From: an uncultured bacterium
GTDB lineage: Bacteria > Bacillota > Clostridia > Oscillospirales > Acutalibacteraceae
Assembly: GCA_905215105.1 (NCBI GenBank)
Contig: CAJMOI010000004.1
Coordinates: 1 to 41,022 of the forward strand
Reading direction: 5' to 3'
DNA: 41,022 bases
Under the pieces are notes generated by a model that was given only the letters and a program-made list of their open reading frames with translations, was not told the origin of the DNA and did not search any database. Position 1 is the first letter of the stretch, and every line of letters begins with the position of its first letter. The position numbers were made by a program, and so were the translations under genes. Of the stretch, positions 1 through 8,103 are shown in pieces.

Positions 1-596
1 TCCTCCCGGGTCACCAGCCGGATGTTCGGCCGGTCGGCTTCCTCCCGGGTTGCATGACGGGAAACCGCCGTCACCTGAAACCCGAAGGCCTGAGCCCGCA
101 GGGCAACGGCCCGGCTGATTTTGCCGAGCCCAAACAGGCACAGGGTCTGCCCTGCCAGCCGCGGAGCGTGTGCCACCCGGTCAAACTCCCAGATCCCCTG
201 CTCCACCTGTTCCATATAGGGACGCAGGTTTCGTTCCAGCGCCAGCAGCAGCGCCATGGTGTGGTCGGCCACTTCTCCGGTGCAGTATTCCCGGACATGA
301 CAAACGGCTACACCGGCTTTTTTCGCGGCATTCAGATCCACCACATTGTAGCCGGTGGACAACAGGGAAACACTGCGCAGCCGGGGCGCATGGCGCAGCA
401 GCTCCTCGTCTATCTGCTGATAGTCGGTGAGCAGGCCGTCCGCATCGGCCAGCGCTTTATACAGCACTTCCCGCGGGGTGGTCTTATGGGGCAATAGCGT
501 AATTTCCCCATCCAGCTCCCGGGAAAACAGCTCTTTTTCATAGGAAAAGCCCTGTTTCAGCAGTACAGGGCTGTAAACAGCTACCAGTTTGCTCAT
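1..596 (-). CDS. D-2-hydroxyacid dehydrogenase, NAD-dependent (3' end outside window)
   Basis: The minus strand is open from the ATG at 596 to the window edge, giving about 198 residues of the N-terminal half of a D-isomer-specific 2-hydroxyacid dehydrogenase. These enzymes reduce 2-keto acids to D-2-hydroxy acids with NAD(P)H. The substrate-domain segment LLSTGYNVVDLNAAKKAGV and the following EVADHTMALLLALERNL are typical of the family. A Rossmann nucleotide loop follows (LCLFGLGKISRAVALRAQAFG region), with Ser where many members have a second Gly. The start is set by GGAGGG eight bases upstream. The catalytic Arg/Glu/His residues lie in the missing C-terminal part, so the substrate cannot be judged. 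The gene diverges from the flavoprotein gene at 764. Confidence 0.88.
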   Translation of the reverse strand, partial: MSKLVAVYSPVLLKQGFSYEKELFSRELDGEITLLPHKTTPREVLYKALADADGLLTDYQQIDEELLRHAPRLRSVSLLSTGYNVVDLNAAKKAGVAVCHVREYCTGEVADHTMALLLALERNLRPYMEQVEQGIWEFDRVAHAPRLAGQTLCLFGLGKISRAVALRAQAFGFQVTAVSRHATREEADRPNIRLVTRE

Positions 597-659
597 GGAA
601 TTCCCTCCAACATGACAGATTGACAATCTGCCGGAGAAAACAGGACAGACTGTTCTTTT

Positions 660-688
660 ATCATAGCACGATTGTTTTCAGTTGCCAA
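660..688 (-). promoter_or_regulatory. Promoter of the D-2-hydroxyacid dehydrogenase gene
   Basis: On the minus strand TTGGCA (688-683) and TATGAT (665-660) are separated by exactly 17 bases, a good sigma-A match about 65 bases before the start codon. A short inverted repeat, CAGATT-gac-AATCTG (616-630), lies between promoter and ribosome site and could be an operator. The -35 hexamer overlaps that of the divergent promoter. Confidence 0.6.
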
Positions 689-710
689 TTGGGAAAAAAG
701 GTGGGATAAT
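682..710 (+). promoter_or_regulatory. Promoter of the flavoprotein gene
   Basis: TTGCCA (682-687) and GATAAT (705-710) are 17 bases apart, followed about 54 bases later by the start at 764. The -35 hexamer covers the same bases as the minus-strand -35 at 683-688. Confidence 0.6.
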
Positions 711-763
711 GAGGGAAATACCATTGCCCCGCCTGTTATCGGGGACAGAAGGGAAGGAACTCC

Positions 764-1387
764 ATGAAAGTATTGCTGGTAAACGGAAGCCCTCATCAGA
801 ACGGATGCACCCACACGGCGCTGGCGGAAGCGGCAGCGGAATTAAACCGTCTGGGCATTGAGACTCAGGAGCTCTGGGTGGGAAACAAACCCATTCGCAG
901 CTGTATCGGATGCGGCGGATGTTTTCAGGAGAAAAAATGTGTGTTTGACGAGGACCGGGTCAATGAGTGCGTTCAGGCCCTGAAAGAAGCGGACGGCCTG
1001 ATTGTGGGCGCACCGGTACACTATGCCGCCCCTGCGGGAGCCTGCACCGCCTTCCTCGACCGGGTGTTTTACGGAAAATCCAGCCTGTATTGGGGCAAGC
1101 CTGCCGCCGCAGTGGTCAGCTGCCGCAGAGGCGGCGCCAGCGCGGCCTTTGACCGGCTGAACAAGTACTTCACCATTTCCTCCATGCCGGTAGTGTCCTC
1201 TCAGTACTGGAATTCCGTCCACGGCAATACGCCGGAAGAGGTTCGGCAGGATCTGGAAGGCTTGCAGACTATGCGGACACTGGCCCGGAATATGGCCTGG
1301 CTGCTCCAGTGTATTGAGGCCGGAAAGGCAGCCGGGGTTCCCATTCCGGAGCGGGAAAAGCGCCAGAACACCAATTTCATCCGCTGA
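764..1387 (+). CDS. NAD(P)H-dependent FMN oxidoreductase, iron-sulfur flavoprotein-like
   Basis: A 207-residue flavodoxin-fold protein of the NADPH-dependent FMN reductase family. The N-terminal GSPHQNGCTHTAL (residues 8-20) is the FMN phosphate loop. Residues 47-59 carry C-x2-C-x2-C-x5-C (C47, C50, C53, C59), the compact cluster motif of archaeal/clostridial iron-sulfur flavoproteins, so a [4Fe-4S] cluster beside FMN is likely. VGAPVHYAAPAGACTAFLDR is the second flavin-contact region. It is probably a cytoplasmic electron-transfer or quinone/nitro-reductase-like protein; the physiological partner is not visible. The ATG follows GGAAGGA at normal spacing. It has its own promoter and is followed by a separately promoted AraC regulator. 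Confidence 0.85.
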   Translation: MKVLLVNGSPHQNGCTHTALAEAAAELNRLGIETQELWVGNKPIRSCIGCGGCFQEKKCVFDEDRVNECVQALKEADGLIVGAPVHYAAPAGACTAFLDRVFYGKSSLYWGKPAAAVVSCRRGGASAAFDRLNKYFTISSMPVVSSQYWNSVHGNTPEEVRQDLEGLQTMRTLARNMAWLLQCIEAGKAAGVPIPEREKRQNTNFIR

Positions 1388-1411
1388 TTTCCTTCTCCCT
1401 CTCCCTTTCCA

Positions 1412-1440
1412 TTGCATTGGGCAGAAATAAGAGGTATAAT
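1412..1440 (+). promoter_or_regulatory. Promoter of the AraC-type regulator
   Basis: TTGCAT (1412-1417), 17-base spacer, TATAAT (1435-1440). It lies 48 bases before the start at 1488 and probably also drives the marR and cysK genes, which follow with short gaps. Confidence 0.65.
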
Positions 1441-1487
1441 CAAAGCAGGGAAAGTGGACATTTTTTGCAGAAAGGAGAAGGCATGAC

Positions 1488-2306
1488 ATGCAGACGGAAG
1501 AAAAGGGTATTCTGCCCCTGTACGAAAATCGAAAGGGCGTGTTTACCTGTCAGAAAAAAAAGGACCTGACGTTTCCGCCCCACCTTCATTCGGATGTGGA
1601 AATTGTTTATGTGGTGCGGGGTGAAACCTGGATGGTGGATGGAGACACCCGCTGCCTGCTTCGCTCCGGAGATTGTGCCGTGGTCTTTCCCGGCAGAATC
1701 CACAGTTATGAAACCGAGGGAAAAAGCGACATTCTGCTGGCTCTGTGTCCGGTGGAAATGGCGGGAGAATTCCGCCGGGTATTGATTCGCAGCTGTCCGG
1801 TCTATCCGGTGGTGCGGGCCTCCAAGCTTCATCGGGATGTGCCCTACTGCATCAACGGCATGATGGACGTGTTTTTCCGGGACAACAATTTGCAGGCAGC
1901 CCGGGCATACTTACAGCTGCTGCTGGCGTGGGTGCTGCCCCGGATGGAACTGCACCAGGTACCGGATACCCCACCCGCCGACCTGACGGCACAGGTCATC
2001 GGATGGATTTCCGAGCACTATATGGAGCCGGTGTCTCTGGACATTCTGGCGGAAAAACTGAATGTGAGCAAATACCGGATTTCACGGGTGTTCGGCGACA
2101 AGCTGTGCACCAGCATCAGCGACTATGTAAACCGCCTGCGGGTACAGCAGGCCCAGAGCCTTCTGCTGGCTACAGAAGGAGACGTGCGGGAAATCTGCAC
2201 CGCCTGCGGGTATGAAAACCCGCGGACGTTCAACCGGGAGTTCAAGCGTATCTGCGGCTGTACGCCCCGGGAGTTTCGCCAGGGACGAAACGAGGAAAGC
2301 CGCTGA
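1488..2306 (+). CDS. AraC family transcriptional regulator with N-terminal cupin domain
   Basis: A 272-residue regulator. The first ~110 residues form a cupin-like sensor with HLHSDVEIVYVVRGE and later FPGRIHSYE, as in AraC-type sugar sensors. Residues ~170-268 hold two helix-turn-helix motifs: the first around VSLDILAEKLNVSKYRISRVF, the second around VREICTACGYENPRTFNREFK, ending in the family's TPREFR signature. AAAGGAG at 1471-1477 selects the ATG at 1488; an ATG at 1483 is out of frame. The effector is unknown. With the MarR gene 12 bases downstream and cysK after that, it could respond to a metabolite linked to the flavoprotein or to sulfur metabolism, but this is inference. Confidence 0.88.
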   Translation: MQTEEKGILPLYENRKGVFTCQKKKDLTFPPHLHSDVEIVYVVRGETWMVDGDTRCLLRSGDCAVVFPGRIHSYETEGKSDILLALCPVEMAGEFRRVLIRSCPVYPVVRASKLHRDVPYCINGMMDVFFRDNNLQAARAYLQLLLAWVLPRMELHQVPDTPPADLTAQVIGWISEHYMEPVSLDILAEKLNVSKYRISRVFGDKLCTSISDYVNRLRVQQAQSLLLATEGDVREICTACGYENPRTFNREFKRICGCTPREFRQGRNEESR

Positions 2307-2318
2307 GAGGAGAACATC

Positions 2319-2783
2319 ATGGGTCAGGAAAAAATCATGAACCAGTTTCTGGTGGAGATCTTTCACGAGGTGCTCCGCCGGGAAGACGCGGCCATTGCTT
2401 CCGGGGGATTTCAGAATCTGTCTGCCCGGGAGGTCCATGTGATTGAGGCCGTTTGTGAAGCAGAGACCCGGGGAGAAGGAGAGAACAGCAGCGCCGAAAT
2501 TGCACGGCGTCTGGGCATTACGGCGGGAACCCTTTCCGCCGCCGTAAAGGTTTTGGAGCGAAAGGGATATTTGACGCGCCGCCGTGACGAACGGGACAAG
2601 CGGATTGTCCGGCTGGCGGCAACGGAATCGGGCTGGGTGGCCAACCGGTTCCATGAGGAATTTCACCGGAAAATGGTACAGGCCGTGCTGGACGTGCTTT
2701 CTCAGGAGGAAGCAGAAGTCTTCGCCCGGGCGCTGGAAGTCATTTCCGGCTTTTTCCGGGAGGAAAAGAACAGCACCACCTGA
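2319..2783 (+). CDS. MarR family transcriptional regulator
   Basis: A 154-residue winged-helix repressor-type protein. SSAEIARRLGITAGTLSAAV (roughly residues 53-72) is the recognition helix-turn-helix, and KGYLTRRRDERDKRIVRL is the DR-rich wing diagnostic of MarR. It probably acts as a cytoplasmic dimer on nearby DNA. A GAGAGGAG ribosome site lies just upstream of the ATG. It starts 12 bases after the AraC stop and ends 42 bases before cysK, so the three genes are probably co-transcribed. A perfect 6-bp hairpin (TCCGGC-ttt-GCCGGA, 2794-2808) fills the gap to cysK just before its ribosome site. The ligand is unknown. Confidence 0.87.
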   Translation: MGQEKIMNQFLVEIFHEVLRREDAAIASGGFQNLSAREVHVIEAVCEAETRGEGENSSAEIARRLGITAGTLSAAVKVLERKGYLTRRRDERDKRIVRLAATESGWVANRFHEEFHRKMVQAVLDVLSQEEAEVFARALEVISGFFREEKNSTT

Positions 2784-2825
2784 AACAACCGGATCCGGCT
2801 TTGCCGGACGAAAGGAGTCATGGAC

Positions 2826-3749
2826 ATGATCTGCAAAAGCATTCCCGAACTGATTGGCAACACCCCCCTGCTGGAGCTGGGACGGTTCAGCGCGGACTGT
2901 GGGCTGGAAACCCCCATTCTGGCCAAGCTGGAAGCCTTTAACCCGGCAGGCAGCGTTAAGGACCGGGTGGGCCTGCAAATGATTCTGGACGCGGAAGAAC
3001 GGGGGCTGCTCCATCCCGGTTCCGTCATTGTGGAGCCCACCAGCGGCAACACCGGAATCGGCCTTGCCAGCGTGGCGGCCTCCCGCGGCTATCGGGTGAT
3101 TCTCACCATGCCGGAAACCATGAGTCTGGAACGGCGGAAGCTGCTGGCGGCATATGGTGCGGAGCTGGTGCTGACAGAGGGCAAAAAGGGAATGCAGGGC
3201 GCAGTGGACAAAGCAGAAGAAATTGCCCGGGAAACCCCCGGCGCATTTCTGGCGGGACAGTTTGAAAACCCCGCCAATCCCATGGCACACCGCCGGACCA
3301 CCGGCCCGGAAATCTGGCGGGACACCGAGGGAAAAGTGGACATTTTTGTGGCGGGCATCGGCACCGGCGGAACCCTTTCCGGTACCGGCGGCTATCTGAA
3401 AGAGCAGAAGCCTGGCGTGAAGGTCATCGGCGTGGAACCGGCGGATTCTCCCCTGTTGACGCAGGGAAAGGCCGGCCCTCATGGGCTCATGGGCATTGGC
3501 GCCAACTTTGTGCCCAAAAACTATAATCCCGACGTGTGTGACCAGGTGGTGACGGTTCAGACAGAGGACCCCTATCATTACTGCCGACTTCTGGCTAAAA
3601 CCGAGGGATTTCTGGCCGGAATCACTTCCGGTGCAGCCCTGTGTGCGGCGGTGGAAGCGGCCCGCCGGCCGGAAAACCGGGGCAAGTGCATCGTGGCGCT
3701 GCTGCCGGATACCGGCGAGCGCTATCTGTCTACCCCGTTGTTTGATTGA
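2826..3749 (+). CDS. cysK: Cysteine synthase A (O-acetylserine sulfhydrylase)
   Basis: A PLP enzyme that makes L-cysteine from O-acetyl-L-serine and sulfide. K45 in NPAGSVKDR is the Schiff-base lysine, SGNTGIG (73-79) contacts the substrate carboxylate, and GTGGTLSGTGG (179-189) binds the PLP phosphate. The 307-residue length is normal for CysK. Two in-frame ATGs exist at 2820 and 2826. The AAAGGAG ribosome site ends at 2817, only 2 bases before the first but 8 before the second, so 2826 is preferred. It is last in a probable araC-marR-cysK unit and is followed by a strong terminator. Confidence 0.94.
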   Translation: MICKSIPELIGNTPLLELGRFSADCGLETPILAKLEAFNPAGSVKDRVGLQMILDAEERGLLHPGSVIVEPTSGNTGIGLASVAASRGYRVILTMPETMSLERRKLLAAYGAELVLTEGKKGMQGAVDKAEEIARETPGAFLAGQFENPANPMAHRRTTGPEIWRDTEGKVDIFVAGIGTGGTLSGTGGYLKEQKPGVKVIGVEPADSPLLTQGKAGPHGLMGIGANFVPKNYNPDVCDQVVTVQTEDPYHYCRLLAKTEGFLAGITSGAALCAAVEAARRPENRGKCIVALLPDTGERYLSTPLFD

Positions 3750-3777
3750 GCCTGCTCTTTTCAGAAAATAAATCGAG

Positions 3778-3824
3778 AAAACGGTACCGGCTGGTTCCTT
3801 TGTGGACAGCGGTACCGTTTTTTT
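3778..3824 (+). terminator. Rho-independent terminator of cysK
   Basis: AAAACGGTACC (3778-3788) pairs with GGTACCGTTTT (from 3811), followed by a run of seven T. The 22-base loop can pair further (GCTG/CAGC). Confidence 0.85.
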
Positions 3825-3859
3825 ATGTTTCGGGAAAGGGGTTTCTAAACAAAATGAAC

Positions 3860-4678
3860 TTAGCCCATCTTCCGCTTTTTGATTCTCCAAAAAGCCGCAA
3901 AGACCAATGCGAAAAACAAACCTGCCAAGACAGCGCAGAATACCACGGTTCCCGTATTCCAAAGCCGCGCTTCCTTGTTTTCGAGAGCGCCAGCGTTTTC
4001 ATTTGACCTTATAGTTTTCCCGTCGGCGTGCAGCAATTCCATAAATTCATCCGCCGCATACACCGTAGAAGCCGTGATGTTTGGAGCCATGGCCGAAGTG
4101 TTCAGAGGCACGATATAGTCCCCTGCAGAGGTCTCCCAACAGGCGACGGTTATGGCGTAGCGGTCCAGGAAAACGGTTTTTCTGGCAGAAACCTCTTCTT
4201 TTTGCAAGGAACGCTCCCTTTCCAGCTGTTTTTCTACCCCATCGCCGGAAATCGCCTGTATCTCCTCCTCTTGCGCCTGTCTATACGAAACAAGCTCCCA
4301 CTTTCCATCCAGCTTTTTCACAGAAGCCACAACCACAATCTCTCCGTTCCCGTTGCGAACGGGCACTTCCCAGCCGTACTCCTCCAACTGAGAGAAACCG
4401 CCGGATTCCTGAATTTCATCCGCAGGAAGGGAACACTCGTATACTGTATAGGCCAATTCCGGCGCAAAGGATAACCGCTGATACTTCTCCACATTGTTCT
4501 CACTCTTGCCAAAGGATTCCTTGCAGTTCTCCTCTATTTGACTAATTTCCGAAAAGGTCTTTTGGATTTCACCGTATTCCGGGGAATCTTTCAGGGAATC
4601 GGAGGCCGCCGCCAGGGCCGTAAAGCCGCTCATGCACAGGAGCAAACAACTCAGCAGCCCTGCAACTATCTTTTTCAT
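3860..4678 (-). CDS. Exported protein with C-terminal membrane anchor, function unknown
   Basis: Not recognised as a known family. The 272-residue product starts at the ATG at 4678, preceded by AGGGAGG. It has a classical signal peptide (MKKIVAGLLSCLLLC..., likely cleavage after ALA near residue 24), a charged Glu/Lys-rich extracellular region of ~215 residues, and a C-terminal transmembrane helix (~241-262, TVVFCAVLAGLFFALVFAAF) followed by a basic tail RIKKRKMG. The predicted topology is type I, with the bulk outside the cell. The middle region (GKWELVSYRQAQ) resembles a small beta-rich domain but gives no clear match. Base composition is less G+C-rich than its neighbours, suggesting possible acquisition. 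It converges on cysK and is flanked by a long gap. Confidence 0.75.
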   Translation of the reverse strand: MKKIVAGLLSCLLLCMSGFTALAAASDSLKDSPEYGEIQKTFSEISQIEENCKESFGKSENNVEKYQRLSFAPELAYTVYECSLPADEIQESGGFSQLEEYGWEVPVRNGNGEIVVVASVKKLDGKWELVSYRQAQEEEIQAISGDGVEKQLERERSLQKEEVSARKTVFLDRYAITVACWETSAGDYIVPLNTSAMAPNITASTVYAADEFMELLHADGKTIRSNENAGALENKEARLWNTGTVVFCAVLAGLFFALVFAAFWRIKKRKMG

Positions 4679-5152
4679 TTTAAAGCCCTCCCTAATCAAT
4701 GGATCCAAAATAGGTATAGACCGTGTGGTCATACCTCCGTCCGCCATACCCGTCCAAAAAATAGCTGTAAGAAACCCATTGGGACTTTGCTGGCCATTTT
4801 TGCGCAAGCCGACCAGCACCAATTGATTTTTGCCTGTTTGACTTTTTTAATGGTCAGTGTGTTCGAAATCTTTGCAGCCTTCACATAAATCCACCTGTTT
4901 TTTCAATTGCTTGGCCATCTGTGTTTATGATATATAAAATTCATATAATTGTAAATGGTTATTTGATATTTTACATAAATATTACAAATATTCCCGAAGC
5001 CTCTCCACAAAATTAAAATTTACATTCTCAGGAAAATATCCAGCAGGTACACATCCGCAAAAGCTGCCGGGCGGAAGATGCCATGCCGGGAAAGTGAGAA
5101 TCCCCCCTGTCCCAAAACCTTCGGCAGTGCGGCCTTTCCCCTGCTTTTTTCG
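4679..5152. other. Long gap with AT-rich core and coding-like fragments
   Basis: No convincing gene. On the minus strand a reading frame without a good start codon runs from ~4850 to a TAG at 4692-4694. It encodes an aromatic-rich end (WPAKSQWVSYSYFLDGYGG, then RRYDHTVYTYFGSID). Its stop overlaps the ribosome site of the exported-protein gene, as between operon genes. Further upstream (4847-4918, minus) a 23-residue ORF contains CEGC. An imperfect inverted repeat, GGTAT-a-GACC/GGTC-ATACC, lies at 4713-4735. The core 4925-4990 is very AT-rich. This could be a decayed small secreted-peptide gene or simply a leader. Confidence 0.35.
4926..4954 (-). promoter_or_regulatory. Possible promoter for the exported-protein gene
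   Basis: On the minus strand TTTACA (4954-4949), a 17-base spacer and TATCAT (4931-4926). The first coding start of the recognised gene is about 240 bases further on, so the transcript would have a long leader or carry the 23-residue ORF whose ATG (4918) sits at the expected transcription start. Confidence 0.35.
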
Positions 5153-5181
5153 TTTGCATTTCCCCCGGAACATGCTATAAT
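5153..5181 (+). promoter_or_regulatory. Promoter of metG
   Basis: TTTGCA (5153-5158, or TTGCAT one base on) and TATAAT (5176-5181) with a 16-17 base spacer. TG at 5173-5174 makes an extended -10. The leader to the ATG at 5250 is about 60 bases with no evident riboswitch. Confidence 0.7.
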
Positions 5182-5249
5182 AGAAAGGTATATCCGGGTT
5201 TCGGCCTGTGGGAAGGCCGGCCCTGTAAATCAACTTGGAGGGAACATCC

Positions 5250-7226
5250 ATGGACAAAAAGACGTTTTACATCACCACACCCATCTATTACCCGTCCGGC
5301 AACCCCCACATCGGGCACAGCTATTGCACCGTTGCCAGCGACGCCATCGCCCGTTATAAGCGAATGCAGGGGTGCGACGTCATGTTCCTCACCGGCACCG
5401 ATGAGCACGGCCTGAAAATCGAGCAGAAGGCCGAAGCGCAGGGCATCTCCCCCAAAGAGTATGTGGATCATATTGTTTCCATTTTCCAGAATCTGTGGAA
5501 ACTTCTGAATATCAGCAATGACCGTTTTATCCGCACCACCGACGACTATCACGTCAAGGGCGTGCAGAAGATTTTCAAAGAGCTGTACGACCGCGGGGAG
5601 ATCTATAAGGGCAAGTATGAGGGCTGGTACTGCACCGACTGTGAGGCTTTCTGGACCGAGACCCAGCTGCAGGACGGCAAATGCCCCGACTGCGGCCGTG
5701 AGGTCAAATGGGCTGAGGAAGAGGCCTATTTCTTCCGTCTTTCCAAATACGGCGACCGCATTTTGAAGCTGTATGAAGAGCACCCCGAGTTCATCCAGCC
5801 GGAGAGCCGCAAAAACGAGATGATTAACTTCATCAAGCAGGGCCTGGGCGACCTGTGTGTTTCCCGCACCAGCTTTACCTGGGGCGTGCCGGTGGACTTC
5901 GACCCCAAGCATGTGGTCTATGTGTGGGTGGACGCTCTGCCCAACTATATCACCGCTCTGGGCTACGGCAGCGATGACCTGTCCGATTACAACAAGTACT
6001 GGCCGGCTGACGTCCACTTTGTGGGCAAGGAGATCGTCCGGTTCCACTCCATCATCTGGCCCGCCATCCTCATGGCGCTGGATCTGCCTTTGCCCAAGCA
6101 GGTATACGGCCACGGCTGGCTCCTGTTCGGCGACGGCACCAAGATGAGCAAGTCCAAGGGCAACGTGGTGGACCCCTATATCCTCTGCGAGCGCTACGGC
6201 GTGGACGCCATCCGCTACTTCCTGCTCCGGGAAATCCCCTTCGGCAGCGACGGCCTGTTCACCAACGAGGCTCTGATTGCCCGCATTAACTCCGACCTTG
6301 CCAACGATCTGGGCAACCTGCTGTCCCGTACCACTGCCATGGTGCAGAAGTACTTCGGCGGCGTGATTCCTGCCGAAAGAGAAGCCGACCCGCTGGACAA
6401 CGAGCTGATCGAAATGGCTTCCACCCTGCGGGACCGCTGTGACGCGGCCATCGACAAATACCAGTTCTCCAACGCACTGGCAGAAATCTGGAAGCTGATT
6501 GCCCGCAGCAACAAATATATCGACGAGACCATGCCCTGGGCACTGGGCAAGGACGAGACCAAGAAGGCCCGTCTGGCAGCTGTCATGTACAACCTGTGCG
6601 AAAGTCTGCGCATTGTCTCCATCCTTCTGTCTCCCTTCATGCCCCAGACCACACCCCGCATTCAGGAGCAGCTGGGCGTTTCCGGCGAGGCCGTTTCCTA
6701 TGAGAGCGCCGGCAAATGGGGCGTACTGCCCGAGGGCGTGGAGATTCACAAGGGCGAGACCCTGTTCCCCCGCATCGACGTGAACAAGGAAATCGAAGAG
6801 CTGAACAAGCTGATTCCCAACCCCATGGAGAAAAAGGAGCAGAAGGAAGAGCCCAAGGCCGAGAAGGCGGAAAAAGCCGAAAAGAAGGACGCCCCCGAAG
6901 GCATTGCCATGATCGGCATTGAGGACTTCGCCAAGGTAGAGCTGCGAGTGGCGGAAGTGCTGGCCTGTGAGCCTGTCAAGCGCGCCAAGAAGCTGCTGAA
7001 GCTGACCCTGAACGACGGTGAAGGCGAGCGCATTGTGGCCAGCGGCATTGCCCAGTGGTACAAGCCGGAAGACCTGACCGGACACCACATTGTACTGGTG
7101 GCAAACCTGAAACCCGCCAAGCTGTGCGGCGTGGAGAGTCAGGGCATGATTCTGGCGGCAGATACCCCCGACGGCGTCAAGGTGCTGTTTGTGGACGAGA
7201 TTCCCGCTGGTTCCAATATCCACTAA
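5250..7226 (+). CDS. metG: Methionyl-tRNA synthetase
   Basis: Class I aminoacyl-tRNA synthetase that charges tRNA-Met in the cytoplasm. The Rossmann fold has HIGH at residues 20-23 and KMSKS at 298-302. A zinc-knuckle insertion carries CTDC (128-131) and CPDC (145-148), so it is the one-zinc type. A helical anticodon-binding domain follows, then a Lys/Glu/Ala-rich linker (about 525-550, KAEKAEKAEKKD), then a C-terminal EMAP/Trbp111-like tRNA-binding domain (~556-658) that typically drives dimerisation. The 658-residue length is normal for this architecture. The ATG at 5250 follows TTGGAGGG with good spacing. The promoter is extended -10 and a strong terminator follows. Confidence 0.97.
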   Translation: MDKKTFYITTPIYYPSGNPHIGHSYCTVASDAIARYKRMQGCDVMFLTGTDEHGLKIEQKAEAQGISPKEYVDHIVSIFQNLWKLLNISNDRFIRTTDDYHVKGVQKIFKELYDRGEIYKGKYEGWYCTDCEAFWTETQLQDGKCPDCGREVKWAEEEAYFFRLSKYGDRILKLYEEHPEFIQPESRKNEMINFIKQGLGDLCVSRTSFTWGVPVDFDPKHVVYVWVDALPNYITALGYGSDDLSDYNKYWPADVHFVGKEIVRFHSIIWPAILMALDLPLPKQVYGHGWLLFGDGTKMSKSKGNVVDPYILCERYGVDAIRYFLLREIPFGSDGLFTNEALIARINSDLANDLGNLLSRTTAMVQKYFGGVIPAEREADPLDNELIEMASTLRDRCDAAIDKYQFSNALAEIWKLIARSNKYIDETMPWALGKDETKKARLAAVMYNLCESLRIVSILLSPFMPQTTPRIQEQLGVSGEAVSYESAGKWGVLPEGVEIHKGETLFPRIDVNKEIEELNKLIPNPMEKKEQKEEPKAEKAEKAEKKDAPEGIAMIGIEDFAKVELRVAEVLACEPVKRAKKLLKLTLNDGEGERIVASGIAQWYKPEDLTGHHIVLVANLKPAKLCGVESQGMILAADTPDGVKVLFVDEIPAGSNIH

Positions 7227-7235
7227 ATAAAACCT

Positions 7236-7265
7236 GCCGCTCAGGGAAACCTGAGCGGCGTTTTC
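7236..7265 (+). terminator. Terminator of metG
   Basis: Perfect 10-bp stem GCCGCTCAGG/CCTGAGCGGC (7236-7245, 7250-7259) with a GAAA tetraloop, then GTTTT. The next gene's ribosome site begins only 12 bases later, so some read-through is possible. Confidence 0.85.
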
Positions 7266-7284
7266 CATAAAAGGAGTTGTATGG

Positions 7285-8073
7285 ATGTATCCCCATCATG
7301 AACGGGCCCTTGAGAGCCTGAAAGCGTATTTTTCCAAAGAGCCGGGGGTAATCGCAGTCATTTTCGGCGGTTCCGTGGCCAAAGGATTGGAGCGCCCGGA
7401 TTCCGATATCGACGCCATGGTCATCGTCACCGATGAACGGTATGAAGAACTGAAAGCGCAAAATCAGCTGGCTCAGGTCATCTTCGGTTACTGCGATTAT
7501 GAGGGCGGCTATTTTGACATCAAGTACATGACCAAAGGCTATCTGGCAGCCGCCGCTGACCACGGCAGTGAGCCCACCCGGAATTCTTTTCTGAAAAGCC
7601 GGTGCCTGATGACCACCGACCCGGAAATTCCGGAACTGGTGGAAAAGGTGCAGACCTTCCAGAAACAGGAGAAGGAGGAAAAGCAGCTGTCCTTCTATGC
7701 AGCGCTGAGCCTGAACGCCGGGTATTTCTGGAATTTTATCGAGGAAGACCCTCTGCTGAAAGCCCGCACTGTCAGCGATATCGCCTTTTTCACCCTGCGG
7801 CTTCTGCTGGAAGATCAGGAAGTGCTGTTCCCCTGTGCAAAAAGCCTGCTGAAAACCGTGGAACGGCTGGAACACAAGCCGGAAGGCGTGCTGGACCGTT
7901 GCCGGGCGTTTCTGGAAAACCCCTGTGAACAGACCCGGGAAGCCTTTACCCGGCCAGTACTGGAGTTTATCTCCTTCCGCCCGCCGGAGGACGGAAACAA
8001 GGTGCTCACCCGGTTTGTGGAGGACAACGAACAGTGGTGGTACAAGACCCGGCCGCTGATTGCCGAATGGTAA
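7285..8073 (+). CDS. Nucleotidyltransferase-domain protein, substrate unknown
   Basis: A 262-residue protein with a Pol-beta-type nucleotidyltransferase fold at the N terminus: GGSVAKG (28-34) followed by DSDIDAMVIV with D41 and D43 as metal ligands; FDIKY later may supply the third carboxylate. The remaining ~150 residues are predicted helical, as in aminoglycoside/streptomycin adenylyltransferase-like or MNT-type proteins. The acceptor cannot be named; it may modify a small molecule, RNA or protein. The start is fixed by AAGGAG at 7271-7276; the ATG at 7281 is out of frame and stops at once. It lies 30 bases before tatD and is probably co-transcribed with it. Confidence 0.8.
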   Translation: MYPHHERALESLKAYFSKEPGVIAVIFGGSVAKGLERPDSDIDAMVIVTDERYEELKAQNQLAQVIFGYCDYEGGYFDIKYMTKGYLAAAADHGSEPTRNSFLKSRCLMTTDPEIPELVEKVQTFQKQEKEEKQLSFYAALSLNAGYFWNFIEEDPLLKARTVSDIAFFTLRLLLEDQEVLFPCAKSLLKTVERLEHKPEGVLDRCRAFLENPCEQTREAFTRPVLEFISFRPPEDGNKVLTRFVEDNEQWWYKTRPLIAEW

Positions 8074-8103
8074 CCGATAGATTGACACCCGGAGGAGGGC
8101 TTA

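Noticed and set aside
4692..4850. Lactococcin 972-like bacteriocin
   Set aside because: The aromatic-rich tail gave the idea, but there is no signal peptide or start codon and no bacteriocin-associated membrane protein or ABC transporter nearby.
4982..5257. 91-codon minus-strand ORF over the metG promoter
   Set aside because: It spans the promoter and ribosome site of metG, has no family likeness, and its start has no supporting signal.
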